NCBI GenBank assembly: GCA_035771175.1
Contig: CM069613.1
Location: 4,894,001 to 4,958,000 of the forward strand
Reading direction: 5' to 3'
DNA from: Paratinospora sagittata
Lineage: Eukaryota > Streptophyta > Magnoliopsida > Ranunculales > Menispermaceae
Length of the DNA stretch: 64,000 nucleotides
This document shows, one piece after another, positions 9,872 through 19,448 of the stretch; positions within the stretch are counted from its first letter, which is position 1, and the number at the start of each line of letters is the position of its first letter. Both the position numbers and the translations under genes were made by a program. A model generated the notes under the pieces. The model was not told where the DNA came from, searched no databases, and worked only from the letters and a program-made list of their open reading frames with translations.

Positions 9872-12235
9872 TTATGGAGACGTGTCACACTGTGTGTCCA
9901 TGTCTTGCTGGGAATCATCAAAATTATCGTCTAAATGTTGCCAGTAGTCATGGGAACATTGAAAATCAGTTGCTGGAGGAGAACGAACACCTAGGGCAAT
10001 GAGAGCGTTGTCTTCAGTGTCTTGAGCTTGTTGACAGTCAAGAATTTCAGCATCAGAAAGAGGTGGATCGTTTACACGTCTTCTGGTTCTTGAAGCAGGG
10101 GAAGGAGATCTGGGAGGATCTCTGAAATTAGCCGGTGGAGATTCTGGAGACCAAGGTGCAAGATTCTGAATTAATGCATCAAAGCTGTCTGGAGGAATGA
10201 ACTCATGAGGACCTTTGATCGTAGGAGCAACGGTTGGAGAACCATTGATATCATGAAGGAAGTCACGAATTCCAGTGAGCACTTGAGGAGTGAGGTTGCA
10301 GGAGTAAGTCTGAAATAGCTGGAAATAATGTTCTGCAACGAGACCTTGAGGCGAATCAGAAAATGGTTGATAACATATGTATATTGCATGCAATCTTGGA
10401 GGAGTTTGCTGACATATCTCAGAAATGTGGGTTTGCCATGTACTTCGAGAGGCAAAGAGATCGAAACAACAATCAAGCAGTGAAGTCTGGTGACTTTGAA
10501 AATATTGTTGTAACTGAGAAGGAATGAAGGTGATGGCAATCTTATATAGGCAGGAGACACACAATATGTACCAGAACAATGTTTCAGAAATATTGGGCCG
10601 GAGATGAAACAGAAACAGATAAGGTCTGGACTGATTGAATGGGTTTCCATGATGGATTTGGGTCGGATTAGCCATAAAATACTTATGGGCATAGTAAAAT
10701 AAATTTTGTTGGGCAAATTCATGGACTTCATAGGCAGTAGTAGGATTGGGTAGTTCAGGAGGAAAAATAGCACCTATGAGAGGAAAATATCCAAGAGGAT
10801 GGATAATTTGAATAGGTTTGGGTATGGTTACAAGTTTGGGTTGTAATAGTAAGGGTAACGTTAAACATCCAGTAAACAGGGATAATTGGGCTTTGGTCTT
10901 TTGGATAGGTCGGGATAAAAAATCTGCTAAAACATTCTTTTTTCCAGGAATATGTTTAACTGTAAAATTGAATTGAGTGAACCATTCCTGTAGTCTGAGA
11001 AGTTGAGCAGAAGGAACCATTTTGTTCTTGAAGTCCAGTATCTTAGGAAAAGAGGAATTGTCCATCTGATTTTCAAATGTAGCTGGTCTTAAGAAGAAGG
11101 ACAACTTCTGTATGCCATATCGAACTGCGAGAATTTCCTTAATTGTGATATGGTAATGAAGTTCAGAGTCAGAGAACTTTCCACTGTGGTAGCCACAAAT
11201 ATGATCAATATTATCCTTGTGTTCAAGAAGAACAGCACCCCAATATAAATCAGAAGCATCAGTTTGGAGGATAAGTGAGCCGGTGCTAGGAATGACCAAT
11301 GGTGGAGGATTCTGACATGCTTGTTTGATAAAAGTCACAGCATCTGTATGGCAAGATTGCCACGGAGGTGGATCTTTCCTTAATAAGGCAGATAACACAG
11401 ATGTATAGCGACTAATATGTGGGAGAAAAGTCCTGAGATAATTCACTACACCAAGGAATTGCTGTAACTGTTTAACTGTCAGATCAGAATCAGGAAATTT
11501 GAGTAGTTCAACAGCAATATGGGAGCCAGGCTGATAGACTCCATTGAAGAATTTCATACCAAGAAATTCTATTTCAGTGGTTTGAATTATACTCTTTTTC
11601 TCGGAGAGCATAATGCCATACTGTTGAGTGATATCCAAAAACTGAAAGAGAAGTTGAGTGTGCTCATCAGCAGTCTTGGAGAATAAAAGTATGTCATCAA
11701 TGTAAATAAGGACTGTATGCAACAAAGGTGCATATATTTTTGTCATAGCTTTCTGAAACAGAGAATGAGCGACTTTGAGACCAAAGGGCATTACTGTCCA
11801 TTGGTAGTGAGCATTGGGTATACAGAAAGCTGTCTTAGGGCGATCATCTGGATGAATGCCCAATTGCCAGAAGCCTGCTTTCAGATCAAATTTATTGTAA
11901 ATGGTTGATCCTGAAAGGAGAGCAAGTTGAGATGAAATCTTTGGTAGAGGAAACTTATCATCTTTGAGGAAGATGTTCAATGGCTTGTAGTTGATTACAA
12001 GGCGTTTCTTTCCTCTTTTGAGTTCAGCACGTTTATTAACGTAGAAAGCTTGGCAAGCCCAATCGGATTTAGTGGGTTCAATCAAACATTGAGAGAGAAG
12101 TTCAGCACATTCTTGCCGAGCAAGGGCAAGTTCATCTGGAGGCATGCCAGGATGAATAGCCTTAGTAGGATTGACATCTTCAGTAAGTTTGAAGGGTAAA
12201 TGAACATAATATGTTGAATTCTTCCATAAAGGATT
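9872..12235 (-). CDS. Caulimovirid RT-RNase H ORF with long C-terminal extension
   Basis: The first ATG (12145) gives 757 aa, but the frame is open back to the TAG at 12236-12238, and viral-like sequence continues across those 30 codons. RT motifs include KFPLPKI near residue 64, the FDLKAGFWQL block near 86, the MPFGLK block near 119 and the catalytic YIDD at 148-151. RNase H spans about 288-412, with TDAS at 295-298. Residues 413-757 form an extra ~345-aa region, aromatic and hydrophobic first, then Pro/Ser-rich with an RTRRR patch and an acidic end. I cannot match it to a known domain. The RT core shows no frameshift. The protein would reverse-transcribe pregenomic RNA in the cytoplasm. 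Confidence 0.85.
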   Translation of the reverse strand, partial: NPLWKNSTYYVHLPFKLTEDVNPTKAIHPGMPPDELALARQECAELLSQCLIEPTKSDWACQAFYVNKRAELKRGKKRLVINYKPLNIFLKDDKFPLPKISSQLALLSGSTIYNKFDLKAGFWQLGIHPDDRPKTAFCIPNAHYQWTVMPFGLKVAHSLFQKAMTKIYAPLLHTVLIYIDDILLFSKTADEHTQLLFQFLDITQQYGIMLSEKKSIIQTTEIEFLGMKFFNGVYQPGSHIAVELLKFPDSDLTVKQLQQFLGVVNYLRTFLPHISRYTSVLSALLRKDPPPWQSCHTDAVTFIKQACQNPPPLVIPSTGSLILQTDASDLYWGAVLLEHKDNIDHICGYHSGKFSDSELHYHITIKEILAVRYGIQKLSFFLRPATFENQMDNSSFPKILDFKNKMVPSAQLLRLQEWFTQFNFTVKHIPGKKNVLADFLSRPIQKTKAQLSLFTGCLTLPLLLQPKLVTIPKPIQIIHPLGYFPLIGAIFPPELPNPTTAYEVHEFAQQNLFYYAHKYFMANPTQIHHGNPFNQSRPYLFLFHLRPNISETLFWYILCVSCLYKIAITFIPSQLQQYFQSHQTSLLDCCFDLFASRSTWQTHISEICQQTPPRLHAIYICYQPFSDSPQGLVAEHYFQLFQTYSCNLTPQVLTGIRDFLHDINGSPTVAPTIKGPHEFIPPDSFDALIQNLAPWSPESPPANFRDPPRSPSPASRTRRRVNDPPLSDAEILDCQQAQDTEDNALIALGVRSPPATDFQCSHDYWQHLDDNFDDSQQDMDTQCDTSP

Positions 12236-14513
12236 CTAATGAGTGAAATCCTTATGAGAGTCACTGAAACATGACTTGAGCTTATCCTGTAGTGATGGAA
12301 CATCGAGGATAGCATATAACTTAGGAATAGTGGTATATGGAAGAGTCTGATTCTGATACGAGATACCATTAGGTAAAATTCTGAGCTTGGATCTCGAATA
12401 TATGTCCATACCAAATAATATGTCTTTATCGGGAAGATCACATCCGATTATATGAGTCCATATAGTGAGATTTGGAAAGAACTTCAGACCAATCTTGCAA
12501 GAAGTGATCAAATGCGTCTGAAAGATCTCATTATTAGCGGCTTTGAAGGACTCAGTATGAGATTTCCAATAATCAGAAGGAAGAATGCGCGGATTCATCA
12601 TACTCTTGAATGCGCCAGTGTCAAAGTAAGCGATGACTTTGATCGGATTCTCATACTTAGAAGGGAGAACTGAAATTTCTGCATATGGCATAACATGAGA
12701 AGGAGCTGTAGAAGAAGCAGCAATCATACCGAGATACTGATCATCATGATCATCATCAGTGGAAGGTAAAGAGTCATCAGACGAATATGTTTGATATGCA
12801 AACAGTGTAGCTTCATCAGGAGAATCTTGTTCTGAAAATAGAGATTCAATATCTTGATCGTCTTGGAGAGAATAAGAGTGTTGAATCTGTTGAATAAGAT
12901 GTTGACTCTTTTTCTTGTCAGGACATTGCTTTGCAAAATGACCTTGCTTCTTGCAGATGTAACAACGAGCAGGTTTAGGAACAGAGGTCCGTTGTTTGAA
13001 ACAACGCAGACGTCGTTTTTTCTTCCAACGAAATCCTTTAGAGTTTTTCTGAGGATTCTTCTTGTGGAAGTTCCAAAAAGTCCTACGAGAGGTCTTGGAA
13101 GATTTTTTGGGGAACTTAGACTGACCAGAACAGTCACAATCCTTTTTACATCCAATCTCAAGATATTTCTTATCACAGACATAGGAAGAATTGAATTGAG
13201 ACTTAGATGTATCCTTGATAATTTTCCGTAGCTCACAAATCTTGTCAATAGCTTCAAGGAGGAGTTGGAAAATTTCAGCGAGAGATAATTGGTCTAGAGG
13301 ACGTCCAGTAGCCAACAAGAGGCGATTGAGTTCAGGATGAAGATCCTTGGGAAGAGAAGCAATAAAAGTATGCTTTAAATCTGTCTTATCATAACCACCA
13401 AGAAGATGATAACGTTGCATCATACGGAGGTAGTGGCGATAAAGATCTTTCTTTCGGAGCGAACAACATTTCATGGTAAAATATTCTTGCTTGTATTTTT
13501 TCTCTAGAGAAGAAACATCACCAACGAATTCACGGAGAAGCACATGATAAAGGTCAACTATAGAAAGTTGAGTAAGTTGGAGAACTCGATATTCACCAAG
13601 AGAAGTTAACCAATCACGAACAAAACCAGTACAACGAGAAAGAAAATCAGATATGACGATAGTAGGTTGACGGCCAGCGACTTGCTGATTAGACATCCAG
13701 GCACCCCAAGAAAGGATCTTGTTGCGCCATTGTTCATAAGGGATGTCATCCAGAGAAAACCAATGACCATTGCCGGAACGAGCATATTGTGGTTGATTGG
13801 GATCTGGAGGAGGATCCTGTGGAGGATCAGGAGCTGGAGGCATATCCATTTCTTCATCAAATGGTTGTTGGTGAGATGTAGAAGGATCATCTGCCATATG
13901 AATTTGGGCAAGAGCAGATATATCCATTGTCTGAGAATCATAAGAATCAACAAGAGAGGCTTGAGACTCAGAAGCAGTGTCGTCAGAAGACTGTTCATTA
14001 CGCTGAGTATCGTCATCAGAAGAATCTAAATTAATAGACTCAAATTGATCAGCTATATCATCAATAGGAGCAACATCGCATTGATCTTCATAAGGATAAA
14101 TAGGATTACTGGGTAGAGGTTGTGATATCGGGGATGGTTCATAGAGAGTTAAATGTGGTATAGGTGTAGACATAGGTCTAATAGGTAAGAAAGGTGAAAA
14201 GAAAAGATGAGTTTTTCCTCGATCACCAAAAACTGGTCTAGGAGCACGTTGCGGGGCTGGTACTGTAGGTGAAGGGATCGTGGTAGTGATTAAAGGTGGA
14301 GCCCGAAAAGGGAGGAGGTACTGAGAAACTCGGTACACGTGGTGGTGGTGTTGAAGAAGGTTGTGAGGGTGGTAAAGAAGGAGATTCACGAGATCTAGCT
14401 AGCATAAGAGTTTGGATGAAGGTAGATTGTGGGTCGGTGCGAGAGCTAGGTGAAGGTAGGATTGGGGGAGATCTGGATGTAGATGAAGGAAAAGAGGACT
14501 TAAAAATGGACAT
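12236..14513 (-). pseudogene. Caulimovirid coat protein-aspartic protease ORF, frameshifted
   Basis: A natural ATG lies at 14513, but its frame closes at 14238. The long coat-protein frame (open from about 14,389 with no ATG at its start) continues to a TAG at 12236-12238. The two frames appear to belong to one gene, broken by an indel near 14,295-14,310. Counting from 14,389, the product has a Pro-rich then acidic N-terminus, a capsid-like central region, a Lys/Arg-rich stretch, a CCHC zinc knuckle (CYICKKQGHFAKQC) from about residue 475 and a retropepsin DTGA at about residue 590. The TAG is in frame with the following RT ORF. Whether it is a disabling mutation or a readthrough signal cannot be told from one copy. 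Confidence 0.8.
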
Positions 14514-14549
14514 AGGATAGGTTTCTAGAAAAACGGGGGTTTTCTGGAA

Positions 14550-15305
14550 TCATTGAAGATCGGCAGTAACATAAATAAGTTGTTCCTTAAGTTGACGAAT
14601 CTCTTGTTCAGCGGCATTGAACTGAGGACCACTGATATTATGCTGCAAATAATACCGGAGAAGGGCATCCAGATCATTGATCTTAGCAGTGATTTCAGCA
14701 TAATATTTTTGACTGATAGCGGCTTGAATATCAGTATTCTGTACTAAACTGGTAGTAGTAGAAGAAAGACTGTGAAGTTGTTCATCGATCTTCTGTAAAT
14801 AACCATTCTGTACTAGAGCATTCTTGGTTTGCCAGTTTAATACTTCTTCTGCGGGTGTGAGGGGTTTAGGAGTACCATCAGCACGGATTTCAGTAGACTG
14901 AGTAAACAGTTTAGTCGTAGTCTGATAAGTAGGATCTTGAACTCTGGTAAGAGGAGGAAAATCTGTATCATAAGATCCAACCGGAAAACATGGAGGAACA
15001 AATGGAGCTGCTGGAGGAGCAGGCGGTTCTGGATGATGTCGAGTATAAGATCTGCATGAAGATAAGACCGGTTTGTTCTTCTTCTTCTTGCGATGGCGAA
15101 CATAATCGTCATCAAACCGACAATCATCATAATAGAATTCCATGTCATCAGCACAAGGACAACCAGGTTTACACATCTCAGGATTACAATCCCAAATAAA
15201 ATGTCCATCAACATGTGAATGATAGACGATATGACCATCAGCTTGAAATGAATGAAGGGGAGGATCTTCGACTGGTTCATGCGTAGAAACAGGCTGTATC
15301 ATCAT
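14550..15305 (-). CDS. EPRV 251-aa protein with Cys-rich N-terminus and C-terminal coiled coil
   Basis: This ORF starts within the last codons of the movement-protein gene, with an ATGA overlap at 15302-15305. It ends 36 nt before the coat-protein ATG. Residues about 40-60 hold closely spaced His/Cys (C-x4-C-x3-C-x-C); a KKKKNK basic patch and a Pro-rich linker follow. The C-terminal third is rich in heptad-like Leu/Ile and charged residues, consistent with a coiled coil. A DFPPL motif and the sequence around EEVLNWQTKNALVQN look like conserved caulimovirid inter-gene protein. A virion-associated or aphid-factor-like role is possible from its position, but unproven. The frame is fully open. 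Confidence 0.75.
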   Translation of the reverse strand: MMIQPVSTHEPVEDPPLHSFQADGHIVYHSHVDGHFIWDCNPEMCKPGCPCADDMEFYYDDCRFDDDYVRHRKKKKNKPVLSSCRSYTRHHPEPPAPPAAPFVPPCFPVGSYDTDFPPLTRVQDPTYQTTTKLFTQSTEIRADGTPKPLTPAEEVLNWQTKNALVQNGYLQKIDEQLHSLSSTTTSLVQNTDIQAAISQKYYAEITAKINDLDALLRYYLQHNISGPQFNAAEQEIRQLKEQLIYVTADLQ

Positions 15306-16291
15306 AGTATAGGTAAATTATCAGTTGTTGATGCTGGAGGATCAAAACTAATTTTGACAGCACCATCAGCTTGCTTCTTTAATAAAGGACAGACAGTACT
15401 CGTGACAGGTTCAGAGCGTTTGAAAAACTGCTCATAATTGGTAAACCATGTCAACGGTAACATTTGGCGAAGATCTTTCTGCGGGATCTCGTTTGGGATT
15501 TGTACTATTGTTGGTACTTCACTATCATGGACAAAGGCCATAATAGTCCCAGAAGGTTTCTGAGTTCTGAGGTGGATAGCATGGTCTTGGAGGCGAAAAG
15601 CCATTTGATGGTGAAGAGTTGCCATGATACTATCCATTCTGTGTTGTACACCAGTAAATTGCACTTGGACTTTAAACCGAGTCGGGAGGGTAGGATCTTT
15701 AAGACAGACGTTGAAGTCTGGAGTGATGGTAAAGACCATAGATCCATGACTCAGGGTAGTAATAATAGTACCTATACAGGCATGTTCATAATCAAGGAGA
15801 TTCGTGTCCAGTAGAGCAATTCTAGCATACATAGGTAGGTCACCGCGACCATGATATGAAAGGACCAAACGAATAGCACCCATATGAAGATGAGTGTATC
15901 CGTGAGCTAACCAGTGACGGATGAACGACGGTTCAAACTCAAGGGTTACATACTGTTCTTGAAGAGTGGCTTCAAGTTGACAGTGAGAAAGGGCAGTACT
16001 TTGGATATATTCTTTAATAGGAGGACTCTTACGACTAATTAATTTTTTAACAGACGTAGAAAACGACTGTTGTTTTTTAGTAAATAACCAGTAAGGATTT
16101 AACAAAGGAGGAATAGTAGCACTTACTTTATTATCTTCAGGAATATGAGTAACTTCGATTAAATCATCGATCTTAGATGCTTGCTTAATACACGACTCAG
16201 GAAGACTAGAAAAATTAAAAGAAGAAGATTTTAAAATGGGGGTAGGTTCAGACACAGAGGATGGAGGAGGACTGTCACCAAAGGCATCCAT
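15302..16291 (-). CDS. EPRV movement protein (30K superfamily)
   Basis: I take the ATG at 16291 as the start (329 aa) because the upstream extension of the frame has no ATG. The central region around residues 140-165, with LSYHGRGDLP followed by an LLDTNLLDYEH block, is typical of caulimovirid movement proteins, which line plasmodesmata and pass virions between cells. The frame is intact. It overlaps the next ORF by 4 nt (ATGA), an arrangement that favours termination-reinitiation on a polycistronic RNA. The N-terminal 60 residues are Ser/Pro-rich and poorly conserved-looking. Confidence 0.85.
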   Translation of the reverse strand: MDAFGDSPPPSSVSEPTPILKSSSFNFSSLPESCIKQASKIDDLIEVTHIPEDNKVSATIPPLLNPYWLFTKKQQSFSTSVKKLISRKSPPIKEYIQSTALSHCQLEATLQEQYVTLEFEPSFIRHWLAHGYTHLHMGAIRLVLSYHGRGDLPMYARIALLDTNLLDYEHACIGTIITTLSHGSMVFTITPDFNVCLKDPTLPTRFKVQVQFTGVQHRMDSIMATLHHQMAFRLQDHAIHLRTQKPSGTIMAFVHDSEVPTIVQIPNEIPQKDLRQMLPLTWFTNYEQFFKRSEPVTSTVCPLLKKQADGAVKISFDPPASTTDNLPIL

Positions 16292-16437
16292 GGATACAAG
16301 CCACAATTGGTCACGAACAAGGCACACTCAGCCGTTCTTGGACCTTCCTACTTTATCCAACGGACAGAAACGGTGCAAAACAGATTCCTTTAAAAGTCTG
16401 TGACAAACTTAAAAACCATTTTGAAAATCAACTTAAA

Positions 16438-16569
16438 TCAATCTTCAAGTTCAACTGAATCACATATATAACAAACAAAGCAAAGACGAATCAAACCACA
16501 AAATAAGATTCCTAAGATAATTAGAACAACAATAAGCCAGACAGGAAGATGACTGAGAAGAGACATCAT
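16438..16569 (-). CDS. EPRV 43-aa single-pass membrane microprotein (putative)
   Basis: A tandem ATG (16569) opens a 43-codon frame that ends TGA at 16438-16440, upstream of the movement-protein gene. About residues 8-30 are almost entirely Leu/Ile/Val/Phe/Gly, forming one clear transmembrane helix. A short Cys-containing segment and an acidic tail (SVELED) follow. It lies in the 5' leader, where short ORFs are common, so it may be an upstream ORF rather than a functional protein. The hydrophobic profile is the only evidence for a product. Confidence 0.45.
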   Translation of the reverse strand: MMSLLSHLPVWLIVVLIILGILFCGLIRLCFVCYICDSVELED

Positions 16570-16601
16570 AACATTAATAATACCACATTTACAAGAAATG
16601 C

Positions 16602-16622
16602 AATTTAAATAGAAATTTTACT
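16602..16622. repeat. Right flanking direct repeat of the EPRV
   Basis: This is the partner of 9101-9121. It differs by one base (a for g at the tenth position). Confidence 0.75.
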
Positions 16623-17591
16623 AATTTAAAAATAGTTTTTTACTTTTTATTAAGAAAATATATTGTTTTTAAAACATAATTTTTAATTTGTTTCTTTTTA
16701 AATTATATTCTTATTTTTCGAGTGTGAAAGAAACACAATCATAGATTGTGTGTACCTTATATGTAGTGCCAAATTTATATCCCTTCAAATATAAAGTATT
16801 TGAGAATAAGTTATTTAAAATTAAATAAATACATATAATATTGATTTATTGGTTTAAAAAATCTTAGGCTGTTTTAAAAATCTTTTTTTTTAACAAAAAG
16901 CTTTAAATTAATAAAAAAAAAGCAATCACTCAAAGTAGGGTCATACATATAATTAAAAATGATATATTTACATGCAAGTCAAATCAACCTAATTTTAAAT
17001 TAATTATACAATTATATTAATTTACATGATGATCTATATCTGTCAACGCCCACACAACTTGCTACGGTCAAAGATTACTGCAGTGGTCTCAATAAATACA
17101 ATATGTTTATAAAAAAGAGATTGACTGAGGTTTCATTTCTTTGAACTTTTCCATGATTTAATGTTATTGAATTTTCTAAAAATTAGGAAAAAGAACGAAC
17201 CTTTCTTTATTTTAAATGCATGTCACATTGCATCACCGCTCTGTAAAGTTCAAGGTAAAGAGAACTAGTTTTATTAAAAAAAAAATGAGAACACCTTTAC
17301 GTACTGAAAAATTAATAATAATAAAAAAGATAAATTAAATTAATTACCATATTTATAAAAAAATCAAAATCAAAAATAAAATTTACAATCTTAGTTACAG
17401 TACATTCTAAAACTATAAAACTCCCTCCAAATTTTACTAAAAATTATTGAACAATTAATTTATTTCCTAATTATGTATAGAATTCAATTCAACTCAACTT
17501 AATAAAAAAAATTTTATTCTAATTCGCAAATCAATTATATAAATCAGTTTCTTCTACTTTATTCTATTAAGTATATATTGAATCAACATTC

Positions 17592-17644
<53 letters not shown>

Positions 17645-18182
17645 TTATCTCTAATTATGTTATTTTGATGATGGTAATTGGAAACACCTTTCCCACCATA
17701 TATATTAATTAAATAAAATAAAATAAAATAAAAGGCAAGGAAACAAGAGTTGTTACAAGGTGTCTAGGCCACATGGGTACATGCCAAAACCAAGACAAGC
17801 AAGCTTGTCTCGTGCGTGCCCATGTGACATGCTGCCCTCCACGAATCGCCTTCAATCTTCATCAATCATCCCGAGTCATATTGGAAGCATTATTCTTGTA
17901 ATAAAAAATGAAAAATGATGTAAAAGTTAGCTTTAATTAATTTATGTTTTTTTTTTAAACAATTTGTAAGATATAATATCAGTTTTTTTTTTAAAGAAAA
18001 AATGGTGTAATTTGACTTTAAAATAATTAAAACCTTGGATTTAGATTTAAAAAAAAAATAAAAAAAAATTGAATGTTGGTTTCAACCATCCATGCAATCC
18101 AATTTACTTGTTTATTTGTTAGTTAAATAGATAAATAATAAAAATAGCATCTTGCTTATATGATATTAGTATAATATTATGA
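16623..18182. other. Gene-poor AT-rich DNA
   Basis: No gene is seen. A long (TA)n microsatellite lies at 17,597-17,642 and an (aaaat)n run at 17,711-17,732. The short GC-richer stretch at 17,745-17,880 has no open frame of note. Confidence 0.6.
17597..17642. repeat. (TA)n microsatellite
   Basis: Uninterrupted alternating t and a for over 40 bp. Confidence 0.95.
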
Positions 18183-19448
18183 TATTGTATTAGGGGTGTT
18201 ATTGATTTTGTTTGGGTCGATTTAAGGGTACTTCTCCTCCTATCCACTGTCAAATTCACATCCTCACTTATTCAATATGCCTACCAATTATTAAAACTTC
18301 TCTTAGACCTATAATTAAATTTATTTTTTTATCCCTCCTTTATTTTAACCGTTCTTCTCAATCATTTTCTACCTCTCTCTTTTCATTCTCTTCCTTTGAA
18401 TTTTTTTTTTCACAGCACCCTTTTTTTCTACAAAGCTAAAAGCTATACACGGTATATTATATATTTTTCATTGGTTATTTTTTAATTCGACGCCTCAGAT
18501 CTTACTTAAACCATTGTCACTTCACATTACGATGCAATTTATCTTTTCTTCCTCACTCAAAATTTTAGAATTCCAAATTTTACGAGAAATATCTAAATCC
18601 TAAAAAACAAAACCCAAAAAAAGAAATCACAAGCTAAAAAAAAAAAAATCATAGGTTTGAGGTCGACCAACTTTGGCTGAACAATATAAAACATGATTCA
18701 GCCAATGTTGGCCGACCTTACATAAGATGATTCAGTTGACGATGGCTGACCCATGCCAATCACCAATTATGATTTCTGCCATTTTTTTGATTTTTTTTTT
18801 GGAGAAAACTCAATCGCCGTTAAAACTAACATTTAAAAATTTTAAAAATATTAAAAGAAAACTTTAAAAAAATTGAAAAACATACGTCATATTCATTAGT
18901 TCTTTGTTCTACCATATTATATTATAGGGTTTTGAAAATAAAAAGAGGATATATTAGTAATATTTTAAAACTTTTATAGAAAATGGTAATTTTAGTAAAA
19001 TAATAATAAAATTAAAAATATAAAATAATATTGGTGGGTGATGTGAGTTTGATCGATCGGTGGAAGAAGCACCATCGGTTTAATGCTCAAATCGAAATCA
19101 AATCGAACACTTGCCCAACTGAAACAGAACAACTAAAGTCAGTTTGGTTCGATTTTAGTTAATCGGTTTTGACCTTTTTAACCTATAACAATATTTATTT
19201 TAAATCTAAATATGATAATATAACAAAATTATATAATTTTACAAACAAAAATTATATTTCTAATTATGTAACAAAAACATATTAATATATTTAATATAAA
19301 TTAACCTTGGTCAGCTCGATTCGAATTGATATGATTTTTAAATTCTCAACCCACAACTTAAATCGAACATGTAAAAAATTGAACTGAACATATTGGATCA
19401 TTTCTGTTTCACAATTTTGGTCAAAACATTGACATCCCTATATTGTAT
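18183..19448. mobile_element. Non-autonomous hAT-like element with 8-bp TSD
   Basis: The element is 18191-19440 (1,250 bp). Its left end taggggtgttattg matches the reverse complement of the right end, tagggatgtcaatg. It is flanked by the identical octamer tattgtat at 18183-18190 and 19441-19448. TAGGG-type termini with 8-bp duplications fit the hAT superfamily. Inside are many cggttt/gaaccaa motifs and a foldback at 18,661-18,718, but no transposase frame. Confidence 0.8.
18661..18718. repeat. Inverted repeat (hairpin) inside the hAT-like element
   Basis: The arm at 18661-18680 (ggtcgaccaactttggctga) pairs with 18697-18718 in inverted orientation, with few mismatches and a loop of about 15-20 nt. 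A third related arm follows at about 18,728-18,752. Confidence 0.75.

Larger units (their letters stand above)
9101..16622 (-). mobile_element. Endogenous caulimovirid pararetrovirus, nearly full length
   Basis: A 7.48-kb block (9122-16601) carries on the minus strand, in order, movement protein, coiled-coil protein, coat protein with a CCHC knuckle, aspartic protease, RT and RNase H, followed by a 35S-like promoter. No integrase or LTR is present, which defines Caulimoviridae rather than an LTR retrotransposon. The block is bounded by a 21-bp direct repeat with one mismatch (9101-9121 and 16602-16622). Genes are separate, with stop/start overlaps, unlike the single polyprotein of petuviruses. 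The copy is broken by a frameshift near 14,300 and stops at 12,236-12,238 and 9,683-9,685. I found no initiator-tRNA-Met primer site; it probably lay at the lost junction of the circle. Genus not assigned. Confidence 0.9.

Noticed and set aside
10171..10773. 200-codon minus-strand frame inside the EPRV polymerase ORF
   Set aside because: It is a shadow frame of the C-terminal extension, with low-complexity Leu/Ile/Ser content and no ATG-linked context.
12854..14029. Plus-strand open frames opposite the coat-protein gene
   Set aside because: They are antisense shadows of the minus-strand coding frame; composition is that of a reverse-complemented basic/acidic protein.
9122..16601. Initiator tRNA-Met primer site of the EPRV
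   Set aside because: Looked for tggtatcagagc and close variants on the minus strand near both ends and found none.
18212..18439. 75-codon plus-strand frame
   Set aside because: It lies inside the hAT-like element, is Ser/Phe-rich by base composition and has no domain.
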